DNA of 64,000 bases from positions 68,912 through 132,911 of the forward strand of contig CAJNOJ010000243.1 in the NCBI GenBank assembly GCA_905250025.1. The letters are read 5' to 3'. The notes under the pieces were generated by a model. It was not told the DNA's origin, searched no databases, and saw only the letters and a program-made list of their open reading frames with translations. Position numbers and translations under genes: made by a program. Source of the stretch: Adineta ricciae. Lineage: Eukaryota > Rotifera > Eurotatoria > Adinetida > Adinetidae. Each line of letters opens with the position of its first letter. Position 1 is the first letter of the stretch. Shown here piece after piece: positions 27,722 to 40,017 of the stretch.

Positions 27722-29030
27722 ATTTATTTCATTTTTACCAACAACAACAAAATTAGAATTTAACATTTAATCTTCTTCTTCTTCTTCTTCTTCTTCTTTT
27801 TTTCTTTTTTCTTCTTCTACTTCATTTGTTTTTGTCATTCAACGTGTGTTTAACTACTTTATAAAACATTGCTTCAATCGAAAATAAATTTCAGTTAGAT
27901 TAACAATTCACATTTTAACTTCATCTCAAAGTAAATCAAAGCGAATCTTCGTTTTCTTTTCCCTTTTGTCTTCTTCTTCTTCTTCGTCTTTTATTTGATC
28001 AAATGAATGAACATTTGTTTTTCTTCATTCATTTTCTTTTGCTTATTAAATATATACTTTTTTTTCAATTTTTCATCGAATTATCAATTCATAATTGAAT
28101 CGTCTTTTTTCTTTCATCAAAATTAATCAATTGAAAACTCATTTTACATCATCATTCATATCAAAGATTCTTTCTTATACAATCAATGATTTTTATCACT
28201 TCAACGACAAACTCGAATTCAATTTTACACTTTTGAATTTCTTCCGGAAAAAGAAAGAAAGAGAAAGAATTGTTTCTTTTATTTTTATAAATAACAAAAG
28301 AGAAACGAATACTTAAACATCTGTGACCCTTGATATGTTCTTTAATCAATCGACCTTGATCAATTGTTTGAGAATGTTAATAGATTTAATGAAAAAGTTT
28401 CTTGTGAAAGAAAGATACAAATGGTTGTCATAACAAAATATGAAGTTCAATGTGATGAGAATTGATCTATTTTGATCATTGAGAAAGAAATTTTATTTGT
28501 CAATAAGTTAATCAAATCAGAGAGAAATAAAAAGTCATGAAGACCTATGTTCTGCTTTTCTTTTTCTCTTCTTAGTTAGTCGATGTTGTCTTTTCTTATT
28601 TTGTTTGATAAGAAATCTTTGTCGATAGCTCCATTAGTGTCGAAAGAATTCGATAAAGACAAGGAAAGAAGAAGAAGAAAAAACGAGGAAAAGGAAAGAA
28701 CTAAGATTAGTTTCTTCTTTTTTTTCCATCGTCTACTATGAGTCCATTGACATCGATAGAGACAAATCCAAGAATAGAGAAGAAAAAAAAAGACTGGCTT
28801 GATGATTTCCTTAGATATATATTTTTCTCTTTTCTATTCGATAGAACTGAATGTGTCTTGATCCGTCTGGAAGACTTTTTTTCTTCTTCTTTCATCATTG
28901 ATATAAAGATATATTGGAGACGATGTTCTAAACAAGAAGTACTCTTCACAATTCGTCGAGAAAAGAACTCTTTTCTCATATTCTTTCTTTCTCATATTGA
29001 TTTATATTTTAGATATTTCATTTGAAAAAC
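27722..29030. other. Intergenic with a CTT microsatellite
   Basis: A (CTT)n-type tract lies at about 27773-27800, with further pyrimidine-rich stretches after it. No gene recognised. The 95-codon frame at 28738 overlaps an antisense frame and has low-complexity composition. Confidence 0.45.
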
Positions 29031-30304
29031 ATGTCATTCAATTCCAATCAAAGTTTCCTCAATGAAAATGTTTCATCAATCGAATTAACAATTTTATATG
29101 GAATAACAATTGTTGGAATAATTGTTAATATTTTTATTATGATTTATTTAATGTTAATTGCAATTTATCGAATGAAATCATCATGTTTTCTTTTTCATCA
29201 TTGTTTAATTTGTTTAGTTTTATCAATTTTATGTTTTCCATATCGATTAAGTTATTTAAATTATCAAATTCGATGTGATTATTTAGCAAATATTCAAGTA
29301 ACATGTGTTACAGCTCAATTATTAAATATTGCTGCAATGGTCGCAAGTGAAGCTTATCGATTTGAAGATTTAATTCATCAAGATATCTCAACAACACATA
29401 ATCATTATGAATATCAATTAAAACAAACGAATTCATCGACAATATCATGTGGTTGTCTTTCTTTTGGAATTCTTATTATTTGGTTTTCGTCAATTATTCT
29501 TCATTTAGGAATCACAATGATCGGAAGTGAAGCGAAATCTTATTTTATAAATGAAAAAAAATCTTGTAATTTTTTAATTCGAGATATTCGTGGTTATGTT
29601 TTAACATTAATGTGGATTATAATCATTATATTTAGTTTAATAATAACATTAAGATATATTCATAAAATGTTAAATGAAGTTTCATTAAAACGACGTCATA
29701 ATCAACCATTATTATCTTTAGCAATTCTTGGTCAATGTCATGGAGAAAGAATTGCTTCCAAAGATATTCTTATGCAACAAATTGAACAAAGAATTAAATT
29801 AAATATTTTATTAATTATTCTTTTTATTATTTTTTGGTTTCCATTATTTATTTCAACTTTATTTGATATTAAATTTAAACTTAATAAACAACTTTTAAGG
29901 TAAAACTTTTCTTTTTTTCATTCAAATTCAAATCTCTTTTCAATATTTTCTGTTTCTTTTAAAGGTATTTATTATTATTTGCCTGGTCAAATTCTTCTTT
30001 ATCCTCCTTAACATATTTATTATTTTTATCTCGTTGTAATGATATGTGTTTTTTGTGTTTGAAAAAAGATCGTGAAAGTACATATGATTCATTAACATCA
30101 TATTATAATCGTATCGGTGATCGATTTCATGATATTGGAAAATGGGATGAATTGAAAAAAGAAAATTCTTTCAAATTAAATCAAATACAAAACAATTCAC
30201 AAAATGATCTTCATACAAATTCAAATTCAATTCTTGTCAAAGAAATTCCATCAGATCATCATCTTTTAACGAATGGTTTAATTGTTACAACGAATAAACG
30301 TTAA
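29031..30304 (+). CDS. Rhodopsin-like GPCR, atypical orphan
   Basis: Exons 29031..29899 and 29965..30304 give 402 residues, counting from the first ATG. N-terminal NQS and NVS sequons precede seven hydrophobic segments: about residues 20-48, 56-75, 90-110, 145-165, 190-212, 255-275 and 290-310. Conserved cysteines appear before TM3 (IRCDYL) and in loop 2 (KSCNFL). The usual DRY is replaced by SEAYRF, and TM6 has FWFPLF where CWxP is common. TM7 has no NPxxY. The C-tail (NRIGDRFHDIGKWDE and onward) is cytosolic. I do not recognise the ligand class. Confidence 0.75.
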
Positions 30305-31199
30305 ATTAAATACATTCTTCTTCTTCTTCTTTGTATTCTTAACTGATTTTATTCGCTTCTTCTTTTTCTTCTTTTTCATTTCAATAACATTCATTTATTA
30401 AATCATTTCAATTCTCTTCGACAAAGATTAACTGTATAATTAAAAAGAAAAGTTCTCTGTTTATTGTAAATGTCATTTCTAACTGATTCTATTGAAGAAC
30501 AGATGGTTAACATTATTTTATATCTGACCAAATGTTTTGCTTATTTTTTTACACAAATGTCAAGTGATATAGATGAGACTTCACATCTTTTCTCGACAAT
30601 GAATATTTATGATTCCAATCACATATGTCAAAACTTCTTCAATACAAACACTTGTCTCTTTCATTATAACTAATCATCACATGGAAAAGATTTAAATCAA
30701 CTGAAAATGCTTTTTATCTCAATTCCGATCTTGATGAGAAATGACAAAAAAAGAACAGACAACTGTTCTTTGTCGTCTCTAAATGTGTTATGAAATCATC
30801 TCGAGTTATTCAAATCTTGTTTCACCAAAAAAGATTTCATTTGGAAAAGAAAATGATGTCGCTAGTTGATTTTTTTGTTCTGAGCATATCCAATAGATAA
30901 CTCTCGATGACATTTCATTCATTCATATCTGATTTATTGAAGTGTGAATTCAACAGAAAGACATTTTAATTGAAAACGAATGTGTTAATCTTTTCCTTCC
31001 TTGTCTCTCTCTCTCTGTTCGAGTCACAGTGGGTGTTAATGTAAAATATGACACGGAAAGGGAAAAGAAGAATAATGAAGTTTATTGGTTGAATATGTTG
31101 TTTTGTTTCTTTGTTTTTCTTTGACCTTAAAATGAACTGAAATAGAATTGTTGTTTTAGATTTCTTATCGAATTGATATTTGTAATTGAAAACTGGTGA
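30305..31199. other. Intergenic between GPCR and pocket-protein gene
   Basis: Pyrimidine-rich at the left, then AT-rich. A 67-codon frame at 30470 has no splice context or homology I can see. The promoter of the pocket-protein gene should lie toward the right end. Confidence 0.4.
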
Positions 31200-34139
31200 A
31201 TGTGTTCGTCAATTTCCGTAAAGTAAGAAAAGTTTAGTAAAAGTCGAATGAATTGTTTGTTTTGTTTTTTAGAAACGAAGTGTTGGATCGATATAATGAG
31301 TTATGTTATGATTTAAATATGGATAATGAAACAAAAGAAGAAGCAATGAAAAATTATGTTGAAGTATTAAAACATTATGTGTTAGAAGGTGATGAAATTC
31401 ATTGGTTATCGATTTCATTATATATTTCATGTCGAGAAAATAAATTTTTATTGAAAAATCAAAATAATCCGATCTCGTTAACACGATTATTAAAAAGTGC
31501 AAATAATTTGTCAATTTTAAAGTTTTTTTCGAAATTACATCAATGGGAAAATATGAGAAATCTTCCTGAAAATCTTCGAAAAGAAATTAATCAAATTGAA
31601 AAATCATTTGAAATTTCTTCAATAATTTTTGAAAAATATTTACAAATCTTTTTTTCAATTTTTCATGGAAATCTGGAGAAATTCAATTGTAAAAATGAAA
31701 AGAAGAAAAATTTAAAATTACAAAAAGACGAAAAATATTCGTTGAACGATTTTTATTCGATAATTTGGACAATTTATTCTTTATCGAAAACGATTTATCC
31801 GTCGACATTTAATAATTTAATGAATTCGTTTCATTTACTTTTGGCTTCATTTGAATTTATTTATCAAATAATGAAGAAATTTCAATTGAATTTCTTCTTC
31901 AAGGAAAATCTTCGTGAAAAAGAAAGTTTAATCGAAATCTTCTCGGAAAAATATTCGTGTTCATTTGAAATCATTGAAACAATTTATTTTGAACATTTGG
32001 AAAAAGATTTGATTGAAATGAAAAATTTGAATTTGTTCGAAATGAGAAATTTCATCACAAAAAAATACGATGAAATTATTTTAACAAATTGTATTATCGA
32101 TGAAAGAATTTTCTTAGAAAATCAAAATTTCTTTTCGGATTTTCTCAATTCTTTAAATGAAAATCGAAATTCGAAGACTCATCTCAATAAAACACCTTTA
32201 ACTGCAAATCAACATTTTCTTTCTTTCAATTCCAATGAAAAACAACAAAATTTAACTCCAATTTCTCAAGCAAATCAATTAATCGACATTTTATTTCAAA
32301 TTTCCAAAAATCAAACGACAAAACCTTCGAAAAATCTTCTCATTCTCATTGGTCAACAACGTTTCTTAGGTAAGAAGATCTTTTCTCTTCTCTTCGCATA
32401 GAAAACATCGATTTCTTCTGTTTAGACGATTTAATTGAACGAATTTCCGAATGGAAAAGATTATTTTTAGAAAATTATCAAGAAAATCATTTCATTTCTT
32501 CCAATGAAAGAAATTCGTGTGAAAAACATTTTGATTTTTCATTGAAATTATTTTATTCTGCATTGGAAAATATTTTAATTATTGAAAAATCACGTTTAGA
32601 ATCGAATCAAATGACAAATCAACAAATTCAACAATCATTTCAGTGAGTTTCTCTTCTTTTCTCTTCTCGAAGAAAAGTTTTTCTTTTAGAAAATTAATTT
32701 TCAACAATGAATTTCTCAAATCTCTTCTTGGTTTATGTTTATTATTGAATTTCTATGCTCATGGTGATCATTATCATGATTTTCAATGGATTTGTCATTT
32801 ATATTCATTACAAGGATATTCGTTTCTCAAAATGATTCAAATTTATTTGAAAACAAATAAAGAAATCTCGAAATGTCGATTCTTCATTAAATATTTGTCA
32901 TCAATTGAAGAAATGATTTTGTCTTCATTGGCTTTTGAAGAAAAATCTCATTTGTGGAATGAAATTCAATCGAAAGGAATTTTAACTTATGAACAAATTC
33001 AACAAATTCAACACAAATCTTCTTTAATCACACCAACAAATTTAACAAATCTTTTTCTTCATTCTCCATCATCTTCAAATCAAGTCAAAAGAAAATTATT
33101 TGATTCAACACCAATTATTCGAACACAATCAGATCCTTTAAGAGAAAATCTCATCAAAGAATCTCCATACACAATGTTTTATCGAAAATATTATCAATTA
33201 GTTTTTACTCGATTAGATTTATTATGTTCAAGATTATTTGGAAGAAATTCTAATGAAATTAAAAAAACTATTTGGAATTTTTATTTATTTTTATTTGAAA
33301 ATTATACAAAAAAGTTATTTTGTCAAAGAGATTTAGATCAAATCTTATTATCAACAATTTATTTCATTGCTCAACGAGAAAATTTCAATTTCACATGGAT
33401 TTCGCTTCTTCAAGCGTATAAATCAATTCCAAATTCGAATTTAAAAACGATTCGAAGTGTCTTTATTAAAACAATTCATTCCAATGAAATTATCAATGAA
33501 AGAAATCCAAATCAACTTTGTTTAACTCCATCGAAACCAGCGGGAACAATTCATTTATTTGACGATAAATTCATTGGAGATATTCACAGTTTTTATGAAG
33601 AAATCTTCATCAAAATTGGCAACTTTGACGAGTTTTTTGCAAAAAAACATCTCATCGATCTTCCAGTGAAAATCAAAGTGAATGAAAATCAAAACGAAAA
33701 GATTTCGATTAATGTTGGAGAAAATCTTTTTGTGAAATATTCATCGAATTTCATCAAATCAAATTCATCTAACTCTGTTCATCAACAAAATCCAAATGAT
33801 TCGTCGAGACAATTTTATCCGAATTCTTCAGCAAATATTTTATCTTCATCAATTCAAGCTGGAGTTCACAATCGAGTGAAAACAACAACGACGAGAACTG
33901 AAGATGGAAAATTTTTGACAACGATTTCCACTGTTCAAGATAATCTCAATCAGAGAAATGAAAATCAATGCAATAATGAACACAAAGAGACAAGTCTGCT
34001 CTTTGGTCAATCATCAACTTGTTCGTTGAAAAGAAATTTTCAAAATTTTACCAATTCAAATACAGATTGTTTGACAAGTTTAACGAAAAAGGTTTTACAA
34101 ATCGAAAATGATCGACAAGTCAATTCAACTAATAATTAG
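31200..34139 (+). CDS. Retinoblastoma-family pocket protein (p107/p130-like)
   Basis: Transcriptional co-repressor of E2F/DP and cell-cycle regulator in the nucleus. Exons 31200..31222, 31273..32369, 32426..32642 and 32690..34139 give 928 residues with consistent phases. The tiny first exon (MCSSISV) is inferred from its ATG, donor and phase. The N-terminal domain starts NEVLDRYNELCYDLNMDNET and continues LEGDEIHWLSISLYISCREN, matching p107/p130. Pocket A spans about residues 330-560 (TPISQANQLIDILFQ onward) and pocket B about 640-800 (YRKYYQLVFTRLDLLCSRLF; LDQILLSTIYFIAQRENFNF). The section RSVFIKTI...IHSFYEEIFI is characteristic of this family. The tail is Ser/Asn-rich and should carry CDK sites (TPSKPAG, LTPSK). 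Confidence 0.9.
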
Positions 34140-35190
34140 TTTATTTTTTCCAAAGACAAAAGCTGAATCCAGTGTGATTTCTTGTTTAGAAAATATTTCT
34201 GTTCTCTTTTTGGTCTGATATTCGATTGAGTTTGTTTTGTTCGTTGGTAATCTATGTTAGATTTTAATTTCGAATAAAAAGAAGAACTTTTTAACTTTCA
34301 CTTTTGCACTACAAACCTTTTAGCAGTTTATAAGTTCATGGATATGTTCACAAAAAAAAGATTTACGATAATATCTCTTAATGCATGTGAAAATCATTCA
34401 TCTAATGTGAAAAGTACTGATCCTCCGGTTTCGCAACTTCCGTTCACGTTTGCCATCATTGAATTCTTCAAGTAATGTCGCAAATAAATGATACGGTCAC
34501 TCACATTCAAAATCACACAGACTTTCTCACATCATATCTTTGATGAAGTCCGAGGATATTAAAAGTTCCATTGGATTTTTATACTCACCATCATTGAGAT
34601 TAGAAATGACCCCTGTCAGCAATACTAGACTAGAGTGAAATGTATTTACATCATCAACGAGATCGAATGAATTCAACGGTTTTAATATTATAATGGAACC
34701 AATGGATAAAAATCTTCGTCAAGTTATATACAAATAGATTTCAATCGTGAAAGAATATCTTATGTTGGAGAAAACATTTTCATTCAACTGAAATAATCGA
34801 TCGAGACTGGAACTCTTGTTGTAAAGTCTGATTGTGCGAATTTTGGAAGCGAAAGATACAAATAACACCAATCAGCCTCTGTAGCCGAATACTTTATTCA
34901 ATCTTCATCAACAGTTAATAGCAATAAAGTACGATAAAGATGGCAGGAAAAGAATGATAAAGTATATATTTCTCTTTCATGCGAGCAGTAGTGGAATTTT
35001 TATGAGATCTAGTCAATATCCTCATCATTTTCTCGATTTCATTGTTAAAATTAACCACTGAGATAACTGTATCTTGACTTGGTTAAAAGTTTCGATCGAT
35101 TGACTCGAACAATTTGAGAAATGATCGCCTACTATTATGTAGTACATATGTGAGCTGCCCATTCGTAGTCACTCATCCACAGTGACATCT
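34140..35190. other. Intergenic
   Basis: A putative polyadenylation signal (GAATAAAAAG) at about 34272 fits the pocket-protein 3' end. No other gene recognised. Confidence 0.4.
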
Positions 35191-36060
35191 TTCTGTTCTG
35201 TGCAACGCTGGTCATTCGATGTCCATCATGAACAAATGAAAGAACGTACAAATCCAAGAATTACAATTCTTTGTTATTTTCATTTTATATCTAAATAAAG
35301 AAGGAAATGCAAAACTATGCTGATTTTCGAAAATCAATCCGAGATTTTATCGTTTCGAATCCATCGCCATCACCAACTGATACATTAAATATCCTAGAAC
35401 GATTAGAAAATCAAGTATTCGATATTTGTTCGTCTTTGGGTTCAAAAATCGATGAAAAAACGACGATCTAATCAAAACGCTCAAAGAACGTATTGATATT
35501 GGTGATCAATTAAATACAACGAAAGAGTCAACAAGTAAAATCATAAAATGATACAATATGTCCATGAAAACTGCATCATGTACGATATTGCACGAACAAT
35601 TATAGAAATGACTGCACGTGAACATGCACAACCCAGGTGAACAAATCCGATACTGGATCCGACAAAATCCGATCGGATTCCTGGAAACGGAATTGCATTG
35701 GAATCCGACTAGAAAAATTCCGTCGGTTGTTGCAAATTTTATGAGCGATCTTTCTAGCTATGTTCTATGATGACTCTTAGGAAATCCATGTTTCGGATCC
35801 AACGAGATTTGATCGGATCTGAGACCGTCGGAATCCAATGCGATCCCGTCACCAGGATTTCATTGGATCCGTCGAATTCCTGTAGGATCTGATAAAATTC
35901 TGTATTGGATCCGATGGGATCCGAGTATGGGATTGTTCGACCTGGGCTCAACACGAAAAATATCCATGTCGAATTTGATTATTCTCAAATATCAGTATCA
36001 AACATACTCGATGAACTTTCTCGCTTCGGAATAGAACCGCAGTTGGAAAAAATCAAGTAA
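35190..36060 (+). pseudogene. Decayed coiled-coil gene, paralogue A, interrupted by an element
   Basis: Pieces of a frame are visible: a Cys/His stretch near 35190, then SNPSPSPTDTLNILERLENQ and VFDICSSLGSKIDE. A broken stretch KTLKERIDIGDQLNTTKEST follows, then, beyond a 315-bp element, SQISVSNILDELSRFGIEPQ. Frameshifts (after KIDEK) and in-frame stops show that it is dead. The paralogue lies at 37280-38610. The ancestral protein resembles a coiled-coil, perhaps B-box-type, protein, but I cannot name a family. Confidence 0.5.
35632..35946. mobile_element. CCCAGG...CCTGGG element (315 bp)
   Basis: Starts CCCAGGTGAACAAATCCG and ends TTCGACCTGGG. It contains many GGATCCGAT-like motifs. Flanks ATGCACAA and CTCAACACG form an imperfect 5-6 bp target duplication. 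It lies within a coding frame of the decayed gene. Confidence 0.75.
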
Positions 36061-36321
36061 ATTTCAGTTTCTTTTTTTTTGGCTGATGCTGTTTTTTCCT
36101 TGTTTTGTTCACTCCGTTGCAAAGAGGATTTTTGTTGTTTTATTTTTATTTTGTTTCAAGCAAATAAAACACCATGCTTCGTAGGATATCTATTGATGAT
36201 TTATTTTTCAAATAAAAACAACATGCTTGATCTATTGATTTTATTTTAATTCAAAATGGCTACTTGAAAATATTGTGATAGTCAAAAAAAAACAGTTTTT
36301 CCATCTCTTAAACAAAATGAG
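36061..36321. other. Intergenic AT-rich
   Basis: No feature recognised beyond several AATAAA signals. Confidence 0.3.
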
Positions 36322-36820
36322 TTACGATTTGCAAATAAAGCATTTGATGCTAGATCGAAAATTAGTTTCCTTTGTACTACAATAAGCACATATTCTTCCT
36401 TTTCCTTTTACAGACAAATGCATATCATTGACAAATTTAAGCACCGTTGTGGACGATGCTAGTTTAGGCTTGTTTTCAGAGGGAGATCTTCTGCGGCTCA
36501 CTCGTTTAGTATCGAAACAGAGAGACTTCGCCAATGAAATCATATAGTTCAAGTATGTTAACTTATCTTGAACTAACTAATATAACAAATGAGTGGGTTG
36601 CAAATTGCTGCATTCAGAAAATAAATAAACATTCGCAATCAATTCCTTTTAGACTTGCGGTCGAGATTATAGTATGATATTGTTTGATTGAGTCGATCAG
36701 CTCTGTGTGAAAATTGATTGCAATCTCATGTCGTGTTAGTTTCTTGCTTGGTGTGAATTGTGGGAGTAGTTTCTGTGAGAATTCGCTACGTATTCTGTGG
36801 GTGCGTTTGTGTAGTAGCAA
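36322..36820 (-). pseudogene. Possible transposase remnant with C-terminal zinc-ribbon
   Basis: Minus-strand frames 36820-36614 (TRHEIAINFHTELIDSIKQY) and 36552-36322 (NYMISLAKSLCFDTKR; GKGRICAYCSTKETNFRSSI, then KCFICKS) resemble the last part of a piggyBac-like transposase, whose C-terminus carries a CxxC...CxxC cysteine-rich domain. Stops separate the pieces and no N-terminal catalytic part is visible. The assignment is tentative. Confidence 0.3.
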
Positions 36821-37441
36821 AACATACAGTTAGAGTTTTGGTAGTCGTTTGCTGATGATGAAAATTATTACTATTGTGTACGGATGGACTTTGGGAGTTG
36901 AATGAACTCTTTTTATGATCGGAATTTGTTTTTGAAAAGTATTTAAATATTTTGTTGTTTTGTTCTATTGACTCTGTAGCGACAGTTGAATATTGGTTCG
37001 AATGAGTAAATATAGTTGTCTACGAATGGATGAAAAATATATTCGCTTGTTGAAATGTGGAATTGATTTGTCAGATGTGAAACTAAGACGTTTACATAGG
37101 TTTTCTCTCTGGGACGATTAATGTCGTCGCTAAGAAACCATATTCTAATTTCGTGGCTCGGTAATGGTGTTTTAAGGCCAATAGTTGTTTTCTATTTCTC
37201 GTGCTTATAGTTTCACACCGATAAAAAATCGATCCTCAAAGAGTTAACAAGATGATAAGATTTTGTGGCATGCACAAGTGACATCTCTCCATTCGTTGTA
37301 AAGCTGGTTATCCGATGGTCATCACGAACAAAGGAAATTACCATCACTGGTCATTCTCATTTAACCTCATCAAAAGAATGCAGCAATACGGAGGTTTTTG
37401 AAAACCCATTCAAAATTTTATTTCTTCAAATCCATCATCAT

Positions 37442-37571
37442 CCCAGGTTATTATGGCAGGATCTGTTCTGGTCGGTTAGGTTCATTTTCCGACCATTTCC
37501 TTGCCGGAGAAATCCGGCGGCAAGGAACCTGCTGGAATCGGCAAAAACTGCGCCGGAATGATCGACCTGGG
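37442..37571. mobile_element. CCCAGG...CCTGGG element (130 bp) with clear ends
   Basis: Perfect terminal inverted repeat TCCCAGGT/ACCTGGGA. It is flanked by TCATCA on both sides (37435-37440 and 37573-37578), a 6-bp target duplication or a 3-bp one in a TCA repeat. It disrupts a coding frame between Pro-Ser-Ser and Ser-Pro codons, as the paralogue at about 35370 shows. Confidence 0.8.
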
Positions 37572-37848
37572 ATCATCACCCGATATAGTCGCTTTTCTTG
37601 ATCAACTGGAGAATCAGGTATTCGACATTTGCTCGGCTTCAACTTCGAAAATAAATGAATGGCGTTCAAAACTCGATGGAAAAAATAACGATATGATTGA
37701 AACGTTGAAAGAACGCAATAACATCTTCAGTGAATTAAGTAAAACGAAAGAGTCCATCAACAAGATCATCAAATGTTACAATATGTCAATGAAGGCTGCA
37801 TCGTGTACAATTGCACGTACAATTATCGAAATGATTCCACGTGAACAT

Positions 37849-38337
37849 CCCAGGTCAATAAATCCGATGCTGGATCCGATCGGATCTGACTGGATTCGAC
37901 TAGAAAAATCCCGTCGGTTGTTGCAAATTTTATGAGCGATCTTATTAGCTATGTTCTATCCCAGGTCGAACAATCCGGCACGGAAACGGGCGGCTCCATG
38001 GTATTCCCGATGAGCGGATCCGGTGACCGGACTTATCGGGTTTCGATCGGAACCGACAGAAACATGTCAAAACCAGTAGCCGGAAATGGTTACCGCTTTT
38101 CTCCATCGGATTCCTGGCATTTTCCGCTCAGAAATGGCGAGTTTCCTCAGGGATTTTGTCGAAAATTCATGGAATCCTGCTTCAGGAACCATCGCCCTGG
38201 GTTTGACATGTTCCTATTGGTTCCCGCCCAATCCAGATAAATTCGGTCACCGGATCCGCTCATCGGGAATACTGCTTCCATGAAATCTCCGGAATACCAC
38301 GGAACCAGCCCTTTCTGTGCCGATTATTCGACCTGAG
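37849..38337. mobile_element. Composite of nested CCCAGG elements with hairpin
   Basis: A left remnant 37849-37959 resembles the left part of the element at 35632. A second element starts CCCAGGTCGAACAATCCGG at 37960, and its first 120 bp reappear in inverted orientation at 38199-38337 (GGTCACCGGATCCGCTCATC). The unit could fold into a long hairpin. An internal CCTGGG lies at 38196-38201. A close single copy is at 52676-52904. Confidence 0.7.
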
Positions 38338-38610
38338 TATAAAGACGATAAATTACCAATTCCAGATATTGCTGATGGTCAATTCAATCGTTCTGATGCC
38401 TTGGCTCTCGGTAAGTTACAATCTTTCTCTTTCTCATTTTCCTTTTCTTTTTATGATCTAGCTTCATTCTATAAACTGACATTGCCCAATACTGAATTTG
38501 AATTCGTCACAAACATCGTTCATTTCTCTGCTGATTCAACAAATCTATTTAACTGCATGGATTCAAACAATGGTTTGAACATGTCCACTACTATGATGAA
38601 TGAATGAATC

Positions 38611-38990
38611 AAACGAACAATCCCTGAAACGAAAATTATCTGATGAAAATCAAGAAAATGAAATTCAGCAGATCTCAACTCCAAACACTTAATTAATCTT
38701 CACACTACTTCAGCGTTCAGTCATCCAAATAACTAAACACTTCTTAATTTGTATTGTCGTCATTTATTTTGTGAATATTGAGCCTGACTGCAACGGTTGG
38801 GTCGCCATTTCATGTACTATGATCGATGATAGAGTCGGATTTTTATGTCACTGATGAAAGAATTTTATTTTCTTATGAAAAAACGTCGATGTTATTGACA
38901 ACAAAGAAAAGAAATACTGAAAGTGACAAGTGAAAAGTTCTTCTTTTTTGATTATTGAATAAATGGAAGAAAATCACAATGAAATGCTCA
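38611..38990. other. Intergenic
   Basis: 3' flank of two convergent transcription units. No gene seen. Confidence 0.35.
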
Positions 38991-39826
<836 letters not shown>

Positions 39827-40017
39827 TTGTATGTCTTTGATGAAAAAACAACGAAAGTTATCTGAAAAAGAAAACGAAAAAAGCAAATGAAACAATTATT
39901 TGACGAACATTGTTACAAATACAAAGAAGAAAAAGAAGAAAAAGAAAAGATGTATATCGAACAACAGAAAAAAAGAAGAAATGAGAATTAAAATAAAATG
40001 AGAAATATTTCTTTTTT

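Larger units (their letters stand above)
37280..38610 (+). pseudogene. Decayed coiled-coil gene, paralogue B, with at least two element insertions
   Basis: Same gene as 35190-36060. Left of the insertion at 37442 the frame reads ...FISSNPSS; right of it, SSPDIVAFLDQLENQVFDIC continues through LKERNNIFSELSKTKESINK and ASCTIARTIIEMIPREH, where a composite element begins at 37849. After it come YKDDKLPIPDIADGQFNRSD, a donor at about 38411, an acceptor at about 38462 and SFYKLTLPNTEFEFVTNIVH to a TGA at about 38606. Apart from the insertions, the coding pieces right of 37573 are open, so decay here may be mostly transposon-driven. Confidence 0.5.

Noticed and set aside
30470-30673. 67-codon frame between the GPCR and the pocket-protein gene
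   Set aside because: No homology, no splice signals and ordinary AT-rich composition.
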